From: a virus
DNA length: 50,016 bases
Virus record (IMG/VR): IMGVR_UViG_3300044961_000373
Coordinates: 1-50,016 of that record
Direction: 5' to 3' (one strand)
The notes under the pieces: model-generated
Databases searched by the model: none
What the model was told of the DNA's origin: nothing
The model's input: the letters and a program-made list of their open reading frames with translations, nothing else
In this document: piece by piece, positions 16,474-24,179 of the stretch
Layout of the letters: every line of letters starts with the position of its first letter
Position numbering within the stretch: the first letter of the stretch is position 1
Made by a program: the position numbers and the translations under genes

Positions 16474-16766
16474 TGCCTGTACCACTTCCGATTGAAATTA
16501 CGGATAATTTCGACCAATGGCGTCAAAAATGTAATCAAGCTTTTCAGGTACTTTTAGATGTCGTCAATGAAAATCCTGTCCAAACATTAATAGAAATGGA
16601 AATACCAGTGAATAATAGAGATATTCTTTTATATGATAATACATCTCAAACTTTTAAAAATACTCTATTCGATGCTCTTATCCAAGACTATTTACAAGAT
16701 AATGGTTTTCGTTCCGACAGTAAGGTGAAAAAATATTATTTCACAAATCAAAATAATTTATATTAG
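16473..16766 (+). CDS. Small hypothetical virion-region protein
   Basis: The product has 97 residues. It starts with MPVPLPIEITDNFDQWRQKC, a motif found at the beginning of many phage tail-fiber and structural proteins (the short helix around FxxWR-x-KxN). The middle contains IEMEIPVNNRDILLYDNTSQ, reminiscent of fiber domains that read 'dgdil.yd.tt..w.n'. It may be a minor fiber or fiber-attachment protein, though it is too short for a full fiber. Translation is coupled to the coiled-coil gene upstream. Confidence 0.65.
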   Translation: MPVPLPIEITDNFDQWRQKCNQAFQVLLDVVNENPVQTLIEMEIPVNNRDILLYDNTSQTFKNTLFDALIQDYLQDNGFRSDSKVKKYYFTNQNNLY

Positions 16767-16774
16767 AGGAAAAT

Positions 16775-17095
16775 ATGGCAAACGGAAGATTAGCGAGTGG
16801 TGTAATTTCGAGCACGAATGTTTGGGAACAATTTTATCAAGTTCCTGTTGGATTTACTGCTTCTATTACTCTGAATGTGTGCAATCAAGGAGCAAACAAC
16901 GCGAAAATTCGTGTTGCTATTCCATCTTCAACAAACGTAAATCCAGAAGATATTATAGAATATGATGTCGAGATATATAAAAATGAATCATTTCAGAGAA
17001 CAGGAATCGTTCTTTCATCGGGGCAATATTTGTTTATTCGTTCTAATGAAGGCTCGATTAGTGTCAATATTTGGGGATTCGAAGAAGAAATTTAA
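16775..17095 (+). CDS. Small beta-sandwich-like virion protein
   Basis: The 106-residue product begins MANGRLASGVISSTNVWEQF and is followed by YQVPVGFTASITLNVCNQ, a layout I recognise from small structural proteins of marine T4-like phages. Alternating hydrophobic and polar residues suggest a beta sandwich; the chain ends SISVNIWGFEEEI. The start has AGAGGAAAA seven bases upstream. It could decorate the head or tail; no position in the virion can be assigned from sequence alone. Confidence 0.75.
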   Translation: MANGRLASGVISSTNVWEQFYQVPVGFTASITLNVCNQGANNAKIRVAIPSSTNVNPEDIIEYDVEIYKNESFQRTGIVLSSGQYLFIRSNEGSISVNIWGFEEEI

Positions 17096-17104
17096 GGAAG
17101 TTTT

Positions 17105-17548
17105 ATGAAAAAGTTTTGGTTAAGTATAGTATCCTTCTTTAAAGGAGAAAAATGGAAAAAAGCCAGATTTGTTGTTGCTTTAATTGCTGATATGTTACCG
17201 TATGTCGAAACGGCAGTTACTATATTATCTAATTTGACACAGAACAAACAACTAAAAGCGATCCAAAAAGCATTAAATTATTTTAATATTCCAAAAGAAG
17301 AAATACCATTTAATCCAGAAAGAACATATACAAAATCGGAAATAAATGGTATATTGATGTCGGCGGCTAATTATGCTGTCCGTGATGAGATACAGAAAGC
17401 AATTGAAAAAACGGCAGAAGGATTTTTAATTTTTGGTGGACAAAAAATTAAAAATTCATCCGAAATACCAGATAATATTATAAATACTGCTGTAAACACC
17501 GTTTACACATATTTGAAAAATTCGCAAGGAAAAGAAAACGATGAATAA
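17105..17548 (+). CDS. Hypothetical helical protein
   Basis: The 147-residue product begins MKKFWLSIVSFFKGEKWKKARF, an amphipathic, basic and aromatic start that could lie on a membrane. A moderately hydrophobic stretch follows at 23-45. The remainder is helical and charged. It vaguely resembles small holin-like or tail-associated phage proteins, but there is no clear transmembrane segment and no endolysin beside it, so I leave the function open. AAGGAAG upstream supports the start; the next gene overlaps its last eight bases. Confidence 0.6.
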   Translation: MKKFWLSIVSFFKGEKWKKARFVVALIADMLPYVETAVTILSNLTQNKQLKAIQKALNYFNIPKEEIPFNPERTYTKSEINGILMSAANYAVRDEIQKAIEKTAEGFLIFGGQKIKNSSEIPDNIINTAVNTVYTYLKNSQGKENDE

Positions 17549-17699
17549 TTTATTCGATGATATTAAGTTTAATGAGGTTAGAATTGTTCTTAAAAAATTT
17601 GAAGGAGAACAAACGGAAAAACCATTTGAAGAAATCATTATAGAAAACGGAGAAATTGTAGAAATTAGGAGATATAAAGAAGATGCCACTATTAAATAG
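17541..17699 (+). CDS. 52-residue hypothetical protein
   Basis: A short frame begins MNNLFDDIKFNEVRIVLKKF and ends EIRRYKEDATIK. It overlaps the end of the upstream gene by eight bases and the start of the next by 17 bases. It has an AAGGA site upstream, and its own 3' end carries the AGGAG site for the next gene. The product is charged, with alternating strands. Its tight packing between two real genes is the main support. No family is recognised. Confidence 0.55.
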   Translation: MNNLFDDIKFNEVRIVLKKFEGEQTEKPFEEIIIENGEIVEIRRYKEDATIK

Positions 17700-18060
17700 C
17701 GGTCGCGACCATATCGCAAAAACTATAATCGGGGAATCTGTTACCGCCTTCAATAATGCTAATGCATATATTGCTGTAGGTAATAGTAATACTGCTTTTT
17801 CGGCTTCCCAAACCGATTTACAAGGTGCTAGTAAATATCGCAAAGCGGTGGATGCTTCTTATCCACAAAGAACAAATAATGTTCTCACATATCGTGCAAC
17901 ATTTTCTACCTCTGAAGCGAATTTTGATTGGGAAGAATGGGGTATTGCTAATGATCCAACTTCTGGTACACTATTAAACCGTAAAGTTGAATCGCTAGGT
18001 ACAAAAAATTCATATCAGACATGGCAATTTACTGTCGATATTACTGTTGTAGCAGGATAA
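17683..18060 (+). CDS. Small conserved tail/structural protein
   Basis: The product has 125 residues. The pattern NANAYIAVGNSNTAFSASQTDLQG, the RKAVDASYP segment, then ATFSTSEANFDWEEWGI and TLLNRKVESLGTK, is a common signature of a small phage structural family seen in many myo- and siphoviruses. It is probably a tail or fiber-proximal subunit with an all-beta fold. AGGAGAT upstream supports the start. It is followed by another virion-type protein four bases later. Confidence 0.75.
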   Translation: MPLLNSGRDHIAKTIIGESVTAFNNANAYIAVGNSNTAFSASQTDLQGASKYRKAVDASYPQRTNNVLTYRATFSTSEANFDWEEWGIANDPTSGTLLNRKVESLGTKNSYQTWQFTVDITVVAG

Positions 18061-18064
18061 ATTT

Positions 18065-18988
18065 ATGTCTTTACAATATGCTTCTGGAACAAGAGTAAAT
18101 GTGACATTTTCAACAACCGCGACAGGTCTTACCGGAAAACGAGAGATTTTATATAATTTAGGATTAGCTTTACAAGATGCCGGTTGGGACATCACAACCG
18201 GATCTCTTACACCAACAACAGATTCAATTATTTTTGGATCACAATATACACCTGATTCTAATTTGAGAATGAAAGTGAATATTGATACCGCTTCAACGAA
18301 CTGTTGTAGAATAAGAGCTATGCGATATTCTGATGAATTACAGGGAACAAATGTCGCATCTGGTATGTTTCTTGTTCCAGCAGTATCTAAAAATTGGAGA
18401 ATTATTGCTAATAGACATCAATGTTTTATTTTTGAAACTGCCGGTAATAATACTGGATCTATAGCATATTTTGGTACACCATGGATACCATCATGGCAGC
18501 ACGGTGTTGTAACGGAGTGTTATTTTTCTTATGCTAATAGGATTTCTGATAATACGACAACCGCTGTTGGATCCTTCCGGGTTAATTTAAGAGGATCATA
18601 TCAAAATGCCCATGGTAATTTGTATGCAAATTGGAATAATGTTATTATAGATCATTTTAATAACATATCAAACGTTGCAAGCTCCGGATTAGGATTGATG
18701 GCTTTTCATGGTTCATCTTTACAACAGGCTGCTGAAGTTTGTAAAGAATGGGCAGACGGTACTGAATTAATGTATGATCCTCTTATTAAGTGGCCCGATA
18801 CTGCTGTTGCTTCTCAAAAAGCACGAATCAAAGGACAACTTTGGGATGCCGCAATTATTTCAGGATCATATGCAACCGAACAAACATTTACTGATGGAAA
18901 CGGTATCAAATGGTATGTTTTCACAGACAATTCTCCGATAGATAATACAACGTTTGGTCCGGGAACACTATTATTAAGAGTACCATAA
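18065..18988 (+). CDS. Virion structural protein of unknown place
   Basis: The product has 307 residues, rich in aromatic residues, Asn and Thr, with no catalytic motif. It begins MSLQYASGTRVNVTF and contains LYNLGLALQDAGW, which I associate with phage proteins encoded next to the preceding small structural gene. The middle (FGTPWIPSWQHG, FSYANRISDN) looks like a beta-rich surface protein. A GATAAATT sequence (18056-18063), one base off the late consensus, lies just before the ATG. A receptor-binding or tail-surface function is possible. Confidence 0.65.
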   Translation: MSLQYASGTRVNVTFSTTATGLTGKREILYNLGLALQDAGWDITTGSLTPTTDSIIFGSQYTPDSNLRMKVNIDTASTNCCRIRAMRYSDELQGTNVASGMFLVPAVSKNWRIIANRHQCFIFETAGNNTGSIAYFGTPWIPSWQHGVVTECYFSYANRISDNTTTAVGSFRVNLRGSYQNAHGNLYANWNNVIIDHFNNISNVASSGLGLMAFHGSSLQQAAEVCKEWADGTELMYDPLIKWPDTAVASQKARIKGQLWDAAIISGSYATEQTFTDGNGIKWYVFTDNSPIDNTTFGPGTLLLRVP

Positions 18989-18989
18989 A

Positions 18990-20687
18990 ATGTCTAGGTT
19001 TTTAGGTATAGGTTCTGTTTATGTTTCTGATGAGCATATAACTCAAAATAGGGTAAAGATATTAAACACAAACCAAAGTACATTTAGAAATATAAATCCA
19101 AATTCTTTTGTAGTTTCCGCCGCCGCTCCCGTATCATCTTCTAATTTGTTTTATTTACAACCAGGAACAATATTAACGGCAACAACAAAATATGCGGATT
19201 ACGCAAATTTAGATATAATTTTATCTGAAATAGTTGGAACAGATTCATTAACAATAATTTCTACAGAAGCTTTAAATTCTTTCCTTTCTTATTTGGATTT
19301 GATTGATAATCTTTCTATTTCTTTTACAGAAAATTACCAAACATTTTCTTCTCTGACAAACAACGAAACTATTTTTGTTGATTTAATTGAAGAAGAAAAT
19401 ATTTCTCTCGCGCTAGAATCCCTGGATTCAATTTCTTTTCAATTAGAACAATTAACAACAATTGCAAATGTGATTGAATCCTATGATTCAATTGGATTAA
19501 ATTTTATAGAAAATCAAAGCATTTTCGTTTTTATTAATACAATAGAATCATTACTTGTTAATTTAGAAGAAGTATATAGACTTTCGAAGTTTTTTTCATC
19601 TTCTGATTCTGTTTCCGTTTCGTTGAATGAAAACGAATCTATATTAAACATAATTCAAAAGTTGGAAACATTAATTATTTCTTTAACAGAAAGTTTACAA
19701 ACAAATGTTTCTTTTATATCTAACGATAATATCAATATAATTCTTTCAGAAAACAAATTTATTGATATTCTCCTTTCTTCCGTCGATTCTATTTCAACAA
19801 TCATTGAAGATATTGGATATTTTTTTCGAGACCTTTTTTCTAATGATTCGGTTTCTATAACTTTTAACGAAAATAGCCAAATAACACTTGTAATCCGAGG
19901 TATGGATTCTTTGTTGGTTTCTCTAGAAACAATTCTTTCTTTTTTTAAGGAATTAAATTATACAGATTATATTGAAAATGGTATAACCGAATTTGTTCAT
20001 ATACAAAATATATTTTCTTCTTTTGATTCGATAGAAAATTCGATAGAAGAACTGAGAAATTTAATAAACAAAATTAAAAAAACAGAAATTCTTTCTTTTC
20101 AGGTCGAAGAAGAGTTGAAAACAGTAGAAACTTATATCAAAAAAACAGAAAACCTTCTTTTATCTACGAATGATTTATTAAATATAACCCACAAATTATT
20201 GGTAAATTTGAGCGATTCGGATACATCCGTTTTCATCGCAGCGGAAAATGTAAATAATTTGAAAAATATATTTTATTCAATTGACAACTTAGGTACTTCT
20301 ATCCTTGAAAATGTTAATTTATTTTTGAATTTGTTTTCTTCCGAAAATGTTACAATTTCGGTGATTGATTTGATGAATGATTTGCGAGTTTTTATTTCAA
20401 AAAATGATATTATTGAAATAAATGATAATATAAAACAATTGTTTGTGGAATTGAATCCAACAAATGATGAAGTAATTGTGGGTATGAAAGCGAATATTAT
20501 ATATAATGATTTATTGGTAGCCCTTTTAAAGAAAACGGAATCTTTATTAGAAATAGTAGAAAAAATTCAATATTTGTGTAATATCATCCAAAAAGAAATT
20601 TTTGTTGCTGAAATTGAAAAGAAAGTTGAATCTTCTATAATTGGAGAATCAAATGTGATTGATTCGGAAGTAAAAAGAAAGAAATAG
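18990..20687 (+). CDS. Long acidic protein built of about twenty 20-residue repeats
   Basis: The 565-residue product has a short N-terminal domain (1-70) and then repeats with a strict 20-residue period. Each has an Asp or Glu followed by Ser/Asn and a short hydrophobic strand, then a Leu-x-Glu: for example LDSISFQLEQ, SDSVSVSLNEN, NDSVSITFNEN, FDSIENSIEEL. The acidic anchor falls at residues 106, 126, 146, 166, 186 and so on to 386 without slipping, then more loosely to about 473. The C-terminus (490-565) is a charged helical end. This points to a regular solenoid or fibrous rod. It lies among virion genes and before the neck genes. The exact role is unknown; a fiber, whisker or ruler-like part is inferred. 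Confidence 0.8.
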   Translation: MSRFLGIGSVYVSDEHITQNRVKILNTNQSTFRNINPNSFVVSAAAPVSSSNLFYLQPGTILTATTKYADYANLDIILSEIVGTDSLTIISTEALNSFLSYLDLIDNLSISFTENYQTFSSLTNNETIFVDLIEEENISLALESLDSISFQLEQLTTIANVIESYDSIGLNFIENQSIFVFINTIESLLVNLEEVYRLSKFFSSSDSVSVSLNENESILNIIQKLETLIISLTESLQTNVSFISNDNINIILSENKFIDILLSSVDSISTIIEDIGYFFRDLFSNDSVSITFNENSQITLVIRGMDSLLVSLETILSFFKELNYTDYIENGITEFVHIQNIFSSFDSIENSIEELRNLINKIKKTEILSFQVEEELKTVETYIKKTENLLLSTNDLLNITHKLLVNLSDSDTSVFIAAENVNNLKNIFYSIDNLGTSILENVNLFLNLFSSENVTISVIDLMNDLRVFISKNDIIEINDNIKQLFVELNPTNDEVIVGMKANIIYNDLLVALLKKTESLLEIVEKIQYLCNIIQKEIFVAEIEKKVESSIIGESNVIDSEVKRKK

Positions 20688-20691
20688 AAGG

Positions 20692-20699
20692 CCTAAATA
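20692..20699 (+). promoter_or_regulatory. Late box variant CCTAAATA
   Basis: NCTAAATA-type box seven bases before the ATG at 20706; the predicted RNA start is next to the ATG. Confidence 0.4.
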
Positions 20700-20705
20700 T
20701 ATCAT

Positions 20706-21071
20706 ATGATTAATGGAAAAATATTTACTATAAATACAACAGAATCGGCGAGTTTTTCTGTAAAGGTATCTACAAAAAATCCTGGTGGTCAGGCTGTTCC
20801 TGTTAATTTGGACGAAAAGGAACTTCATTTTTATGTGAAATTTAATGAACAGGATAAAGATGAAGACGCCTTCATTCACAAATTCACAGGTTCTGGAATT
20901 ACTCATACAAATCCTGCTTTAGGGGAAGCGGAAATTGATTTGTTGCCTTCCGATACTGTTTCTCTTTTAAATACAAATTTAACACATAAAACATATTGGT
21001 CCTTACGAGTCGTTTATGGAAGTGTTAATAAATTTATCCAGGAGGGTGTGCTCTTAATCACACCGGCATAA
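20706..21071 (+). CDS. Beta-rich structural protein (BppU N-domain-like)
   Basis: The product has 121 residues. The order of strands ESASFSVKVSTKN, KELHFYVKFNEQDKDEDAF, TGSGITHTNPALGEAEIDL, LPSDTVSL, then THKTYWSLRVVYGS resembles the N-terminal domain of phage baseplate/fiber proteins of the BppU type. In that pattern a polynomial-like 'GIT..dp..G.a.i.l.psdT' motif is typical. No catalytic residues are seen. It ends one base before the gp13 start, so it probably belongs to the neck or a fiber attachment point. Confidence 0.6.
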   Translation: MINGKIFTINTTESASFSVKVSTKNPGGQAVPVNLDEKELHFYVKFNEQDKDEDAFIHKFTGSGITHTNPALGEAEIDLLPSDTVSLLNTNLTHKTYWSLRVVYGSVNKFIQEGVLLITPA

Positions 21072-21072
21072 T

Positions 21073-21828
21073 ATGGCAATTCCAAATTCACGGCAATCTT
21101 TAATTGATTATTGTAAACGTGCTCTTGGACATCCTGTTATAAACATTGATGTTGCGGATGAACAGATTCAAGACCGAGTTGATGAAGCTTTACATTTTTA
21201 TCGTGAATTTCATGGTGATGGTGTAACGCGAGATTACTATAAGCATAAAGTAACTGCTCTTGATAAACAAAGACAATATATTGAAATTCCGGAAGAAATT
21301 TCACAAATAATTCGTGTTCTTACTGCTCCTGCTCTTGCAAATTGGGGTGGTATGTTTTCTTTTACATATCAATTTTTTTTGAATGATTTTTACCGCCCTG
21401 GAGGTATAGGTCTTGGTGGTAACCTTTCTAATTATGATATTACGATGCAGTATTTAAATTTGATTGACCACTTCTTCAATCAAGAAAAAACCGTACATTT
21501 TGCTAGAAACGAAAATAAATTGAGAATTAATATTGATTGGAATAAAGTTGTTAAAGTCGATAGTTATTTTATTATTGAATGTTATAGGATTATAGACCCA
21601 GAAGTACACACAAAGATGTGGAATGATTTGTGGTTGAAAAAATATTTGACCGCATTGATTAAATTACAATGGGGAGAAAATTTAAAAAAATATTCTGATG
21701 TATCTTTAATTGGTGGTGTTAAATTAAACGCCGATAAAATTTATGAAGAAGCTAAAATAGAAAAGGAAACATTAGAAAAACAAGCACAAGATACATGGCA
21801 ACTACCAATAGATTTTATGATTGGTTAG
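21073..21828 (+). CDS. gp13: Neck protein gp13
   Basis: The 251-residue product carries the gp13 pattern: SRQSLIDYCKRALGHPVINI, then QIQDRVDEALHFYREFHGDG, and IDPEVHTKMWNDLWLKKYLTALIK toward the end. T4 gp13 has 309 residues. gp13 and gp14 form the neck complex that closes the filled head and accepts the tail. gp14 and gp15 follow two genes later, with a basic internal-protein-like gene between. Confidence 0.92.
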   Translation: MAIPNSRQSLIDYCKRALGHPVINIDVADEQIQDRVDEALHFYREFHGDGVTRDYYKHKVTALDKQRQYIEIPEEISQIIRVLTAPALANWGGMFSFTYQFFLNDFYRPGGIGLGGNLSNYDITMQYLNLIDHFFNQEKTVHFARNENKLRINIDWNKVVKVDSYFIIECYRIIDPEVHTKMWNDLWLKKYLTALIKLQWGENLKKYSDVSLIGGVKLNADKIYEEAKIEKETLEKQAQDTWQLPIDFMIG

Positions 21829-21840
21829 ATAGGAGATTTT

Positions 21841-22482
21841 ATGCCAAAAGCATTTAAGCAATATATCCAAGAAGCAATCGGAAACAAATATGTCAACCAC
21901 CAACTTCTTTCAAAAAAAGGATATGAATTAATGGGAACGGATCAATATTATAAAAAAGGTGCTCCTGGAATTAAATTAAAGAAAGGTGCTGAATGGGTTT
22001 CACTGAAAGATCCTAAATTAAAAGGAAAATCTACAACAGATTTGGCAAGATATTTGCGTTCAACGGGTGGTTTCCAAATTGATGAAGATGTTATAAAAAG
22101 TGAGGCGCATGCAAAGAAGCTTTATAAAAAATATAAGAAAGAATTAGAAAAATATGATGATATGGAAAAACGTAAAATTCGTATGCTCCCGGGTGAACAG
22201 ATCCGTTCTAGAGAATTGCGTTTTAAGATGAAAAAGTTAAAGAAAATGATTGGTCCTGATTATCCTATGGAAGAAGTAAATGATTTGGAAGAAAAATGTC
22301 ACGGTAAGGTAGATAATTTATCGTCTGATAAAAATCCTAATGTAAAAGAGGGTATGAATTGGAAACCATATACTTTTAGACGAAAGCGCGAAAAAGAGAT
22401 GAATGTAAATAGAGAAAAAGAAAGGATGACCGGAATGAAAAAGATTCCGATTGATATGAAATTTAAGCAAAAGAATAGTTAA
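21841..22482 (+). CDS. Basic protein with capsid-targeting-like N-terminus; candidate internal head protein
   Basis: The 213-residue product is strongly basic. Its start MPKAFKQYIQEA resembles the targeting sequence of T4 internal proteins (MKTYQEFIAEA), which the gp21-type protease removes after the Glu. Here the matching cut would be after Glu11. The body contains a Lys-rich coiled segment (KLYKKYKKELEKYDDMEKRK) and an Arg/Lys-rich C-terminus. Such proteins are packaged in the head and injected with DNA. A strong AGGAG site supports the start. It lies between gp13 and gp14. The function after injection is unknown. Confidence 0.65.
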   Translation: MPKAFKQYIQEAIGNKYVNHQLLSKKGYELMGTDQYYKKGAPGIKLKKGAEWVSLKDPKLKGKSTTDLARYLRSTGGFQIDEDVIKSEAHAKKLYKKYKKELEKYDDMEKRKIRMLPGEQIRSRELRFKMKKLKKMIGPDYPMEEVNDLEEKCHGKVDNLSSDKNPNVKEGMNWKPYTFRRKREKEMNVNREKERMTGMKKIPIDMKFKQKNS

Positions 22483-22484
22483 CT

Positions 22485-23384
22485 ATGCCAACAAATCCAT
22501 ACTTAAATCATTTAGGATTTACAAATATGAATGAACAGCTTTTGTATAACAATCTTATACAAGAAGCGATTCGTAATTATGGTATGGATGTTATCTATAT
22601 TCCGAAAACAATTTCTAAATTGGATTTACTATTCGGAGAAGATGTATTAAAGAAATTTGAAAAATATTATCCAATTGAAATGTATTTTGAATCTGTTGAT
22701 GGATTTTCTGATGACAGAAATTTTCTTTCCAAATTTGGTTTAGAAATACGAAAACAAGCAAATTTTGTTGTTTCTGTGGATCGCTTTTCGCAAGAAGTAC
22801 AAGATGATCCGAGTGTGGCTGTTCGCCCAAATGAAGGTGATTTGATTTACATGCCATTAACTCGTGATTTGTTCGAAATTGTATTTGTCGATCATGAAGC
22901 AATTTTCTGGCAACTAGGAAAAGTTTTTGTTTGGCGTATACTTGTAGAAAAATTTGCTTATTCTTCAGAAGAAATTAATACAGGAATCCCGGATATTGAC
23001 ACAATAGAAACGAATAATACAATGGTACAAGGTCCTATTTTTACAATACAATTAGAATCTGGTGGTTGGGGATATACTACTGCTCCAACAGTTGTTATTA
23101 CTGGCGGCGGAGGCTCCGGTGCTTCTGCTATCGCTACAATCAATACAAACGGAAATGTTATTTCTGTATCCGTTTCTTTTAATCCATTAACATTTGTTCC
23201 GTATACGAGTCCACCAACAATTACATTTACTGGTGGAAATGGGTATGGGGCAAGAGCGAGAGCAATTCTTGTTGATAATAATTATGGTTCAAAACCTGGA
23301 TCAAATAATACTTTAATACAAAATGATGCTGATGAAATTCTCGATTTCTTGGAAAGAGATCCATTCAGTGGAGGCAATTATTAA
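22485..23384 (+). CDS. gp14: Neck protein gp14 with an inserted GSGY module
   Basis: The 299-residue product has the gp14 signature: NPYLNHLGFTNMNEQLLYNNL, EAIRNYGMDVIYIPKTI, LFGEDVLKKFEKYYPIEMYF and a FSKFGLEI-like segment (FLSKFGLEIRKQANF). T4 gp14 has 256 residues. The extra length is a module at about 185-262 (GGWGYTTAPTVVI and YTSPPTITFTGGNGYGA), the same type as in the sheath and baseplate proteins. The family C-terminus (DEILDFLERDPFSGGNY) is retained, so the module is an internal insertion. The stop overlaps the gp15 ATG. Confidence 0.93.
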   Translation: MPTNPYLNHLGFTNMNEQLLYNNLIQEAIRNYGMDVIYIPKTISKLDLLFGEDVLKKFEKYYPIEMYFESVDGFSDDRNFLSKFGLEIRKQANFVVSVDRFSQEVQDDPSVAVRPNEGDLIYMPLTRDLFEIVFVDHEAIFWQLGKVFVWRILVEKFAYSSEEINTGIPDIDTIETNNTMVQGPIFTIQLESGGWGYTTAPTVVITGGGGSGASAIATINTNGNVISVSVSFNPLTFVPYTSPPTITFTGGNGYGARARAILVDNNYGSKPGSNNTLIQNDADEILDFLERDPFSGGNY

Positions 23385-24160
23385 TGCTTTCACATTCCCC
23401 TTTTTATCATAGTCATTTAAGAAAATTGATTACATCATTCGGAACAATTTTCAATGATATATCTATTCAAAGAAAAGATAATACGGATAATGTAATAAAA
23501 ACTATTTCTGTTCCTATTTCTTATGCTCCGAAAGAATTTTGGGTGGCAAGATTACAACAAGACCCGAATCCAAATATTCCAGGACAAGCTACACCTATAA
23601 AGATGATTGTTCCGAGAATGGGTTTCGAAATGATAAATATGACATATGACCATACGAGAAAATTAATTTCTACGGGTCAAAATGTCGCAATTAATACTGA
23701 AGAAGGTGATACGATTCTTTCTCAATTTCAGCCTGTTCCTTGGAATATTGATTTTGGATTATATATTATGACAAGAAATATTGATGATTCATTACAAATT
23801 ATCGAACAAATATTGCCATTTTTTACTCCCGATTTTATGATAACGATAAAAGAAATGCCGGGAATGAATTTAATTCGTGATATTCCTATTGTATATGGTG
23901 GTATTTCTTCTGAAATTATTTTTGATGGAACACCCGATAAAGTAAGAACAATAATGTGGAATCTTTCTTTCACGATGAAAGGATATCTATATCAACCTAT
24001 AAGAAAAGTGAAAATAATTAAAGATTCTACTGTTAATTTAATCGCCGAATCTACGAAAGGTAATTCGGGAACATCAATCCGTGCTGTAGTTGACCCCATT
24101 GATGCTAAATTTGATGATACTTGGCAAATACAAACAGAGATTAGAGATTTTTCAGAATAA
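23384..24160 (+). CDS. gp15: Tail completion / sheath terminator gp15
   Basis: The product has 258 residues (T4 gp15 has 272). Family features are the opening HSPFYHSHLRKLITSFGTIF, then PISYAPKEFWVARLQQDP, IVPRMGFEMI and PWNIDFGLYIMTRNIDDSLQI. gp15 forms a hexamer that caps the tail tube and sheath and joins the tail to the neck. It overlaps gp14 and completes the neck gene group. Confidence 0.95.
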   Translation: MLSHSPFYHSHLRKLITSFGTIFNDISIQRKDNTDNVIKTISVPISYAPKEFWVARLQQDPNPNIPGQATPIKMIVPRMGFEMINMTYDHTRKLISTGQNVAINTEEGDTILSQFQPVPWNIDFGLYIMTRNIDDSLQIIEQILPFFTPDFMITIKEMPGMNLIRDIPIVYGGISSEIIFDGTPDKVRTIMWNLSFTMKGYLYQPIRKVKIIKDSTVNLIAESTKGNSGTSIRAVVDPIDAKFDDTWQIQTEIRDFSE

Positions 24161-24163
24161 ATA
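24156..24163 (+). promoter_or_regulatory. Late box AATAAATA before the first fiber gene
   Basis: The box overlaps the gp15 stop and lies 16 bases before the fiber ATG; an AAAGAGAA stretch follows as a possible ribosome site. Confidence 0.5.
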
Positions 24164-24179
24164 AAAAAGAGAACAAATT

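Noticed and set aside
17105-17548. Holin assignment for the helical protein
   Set aside because: Size and aromatic start are suggestive, but there is no clear membrane span and no endolysin neighbour.
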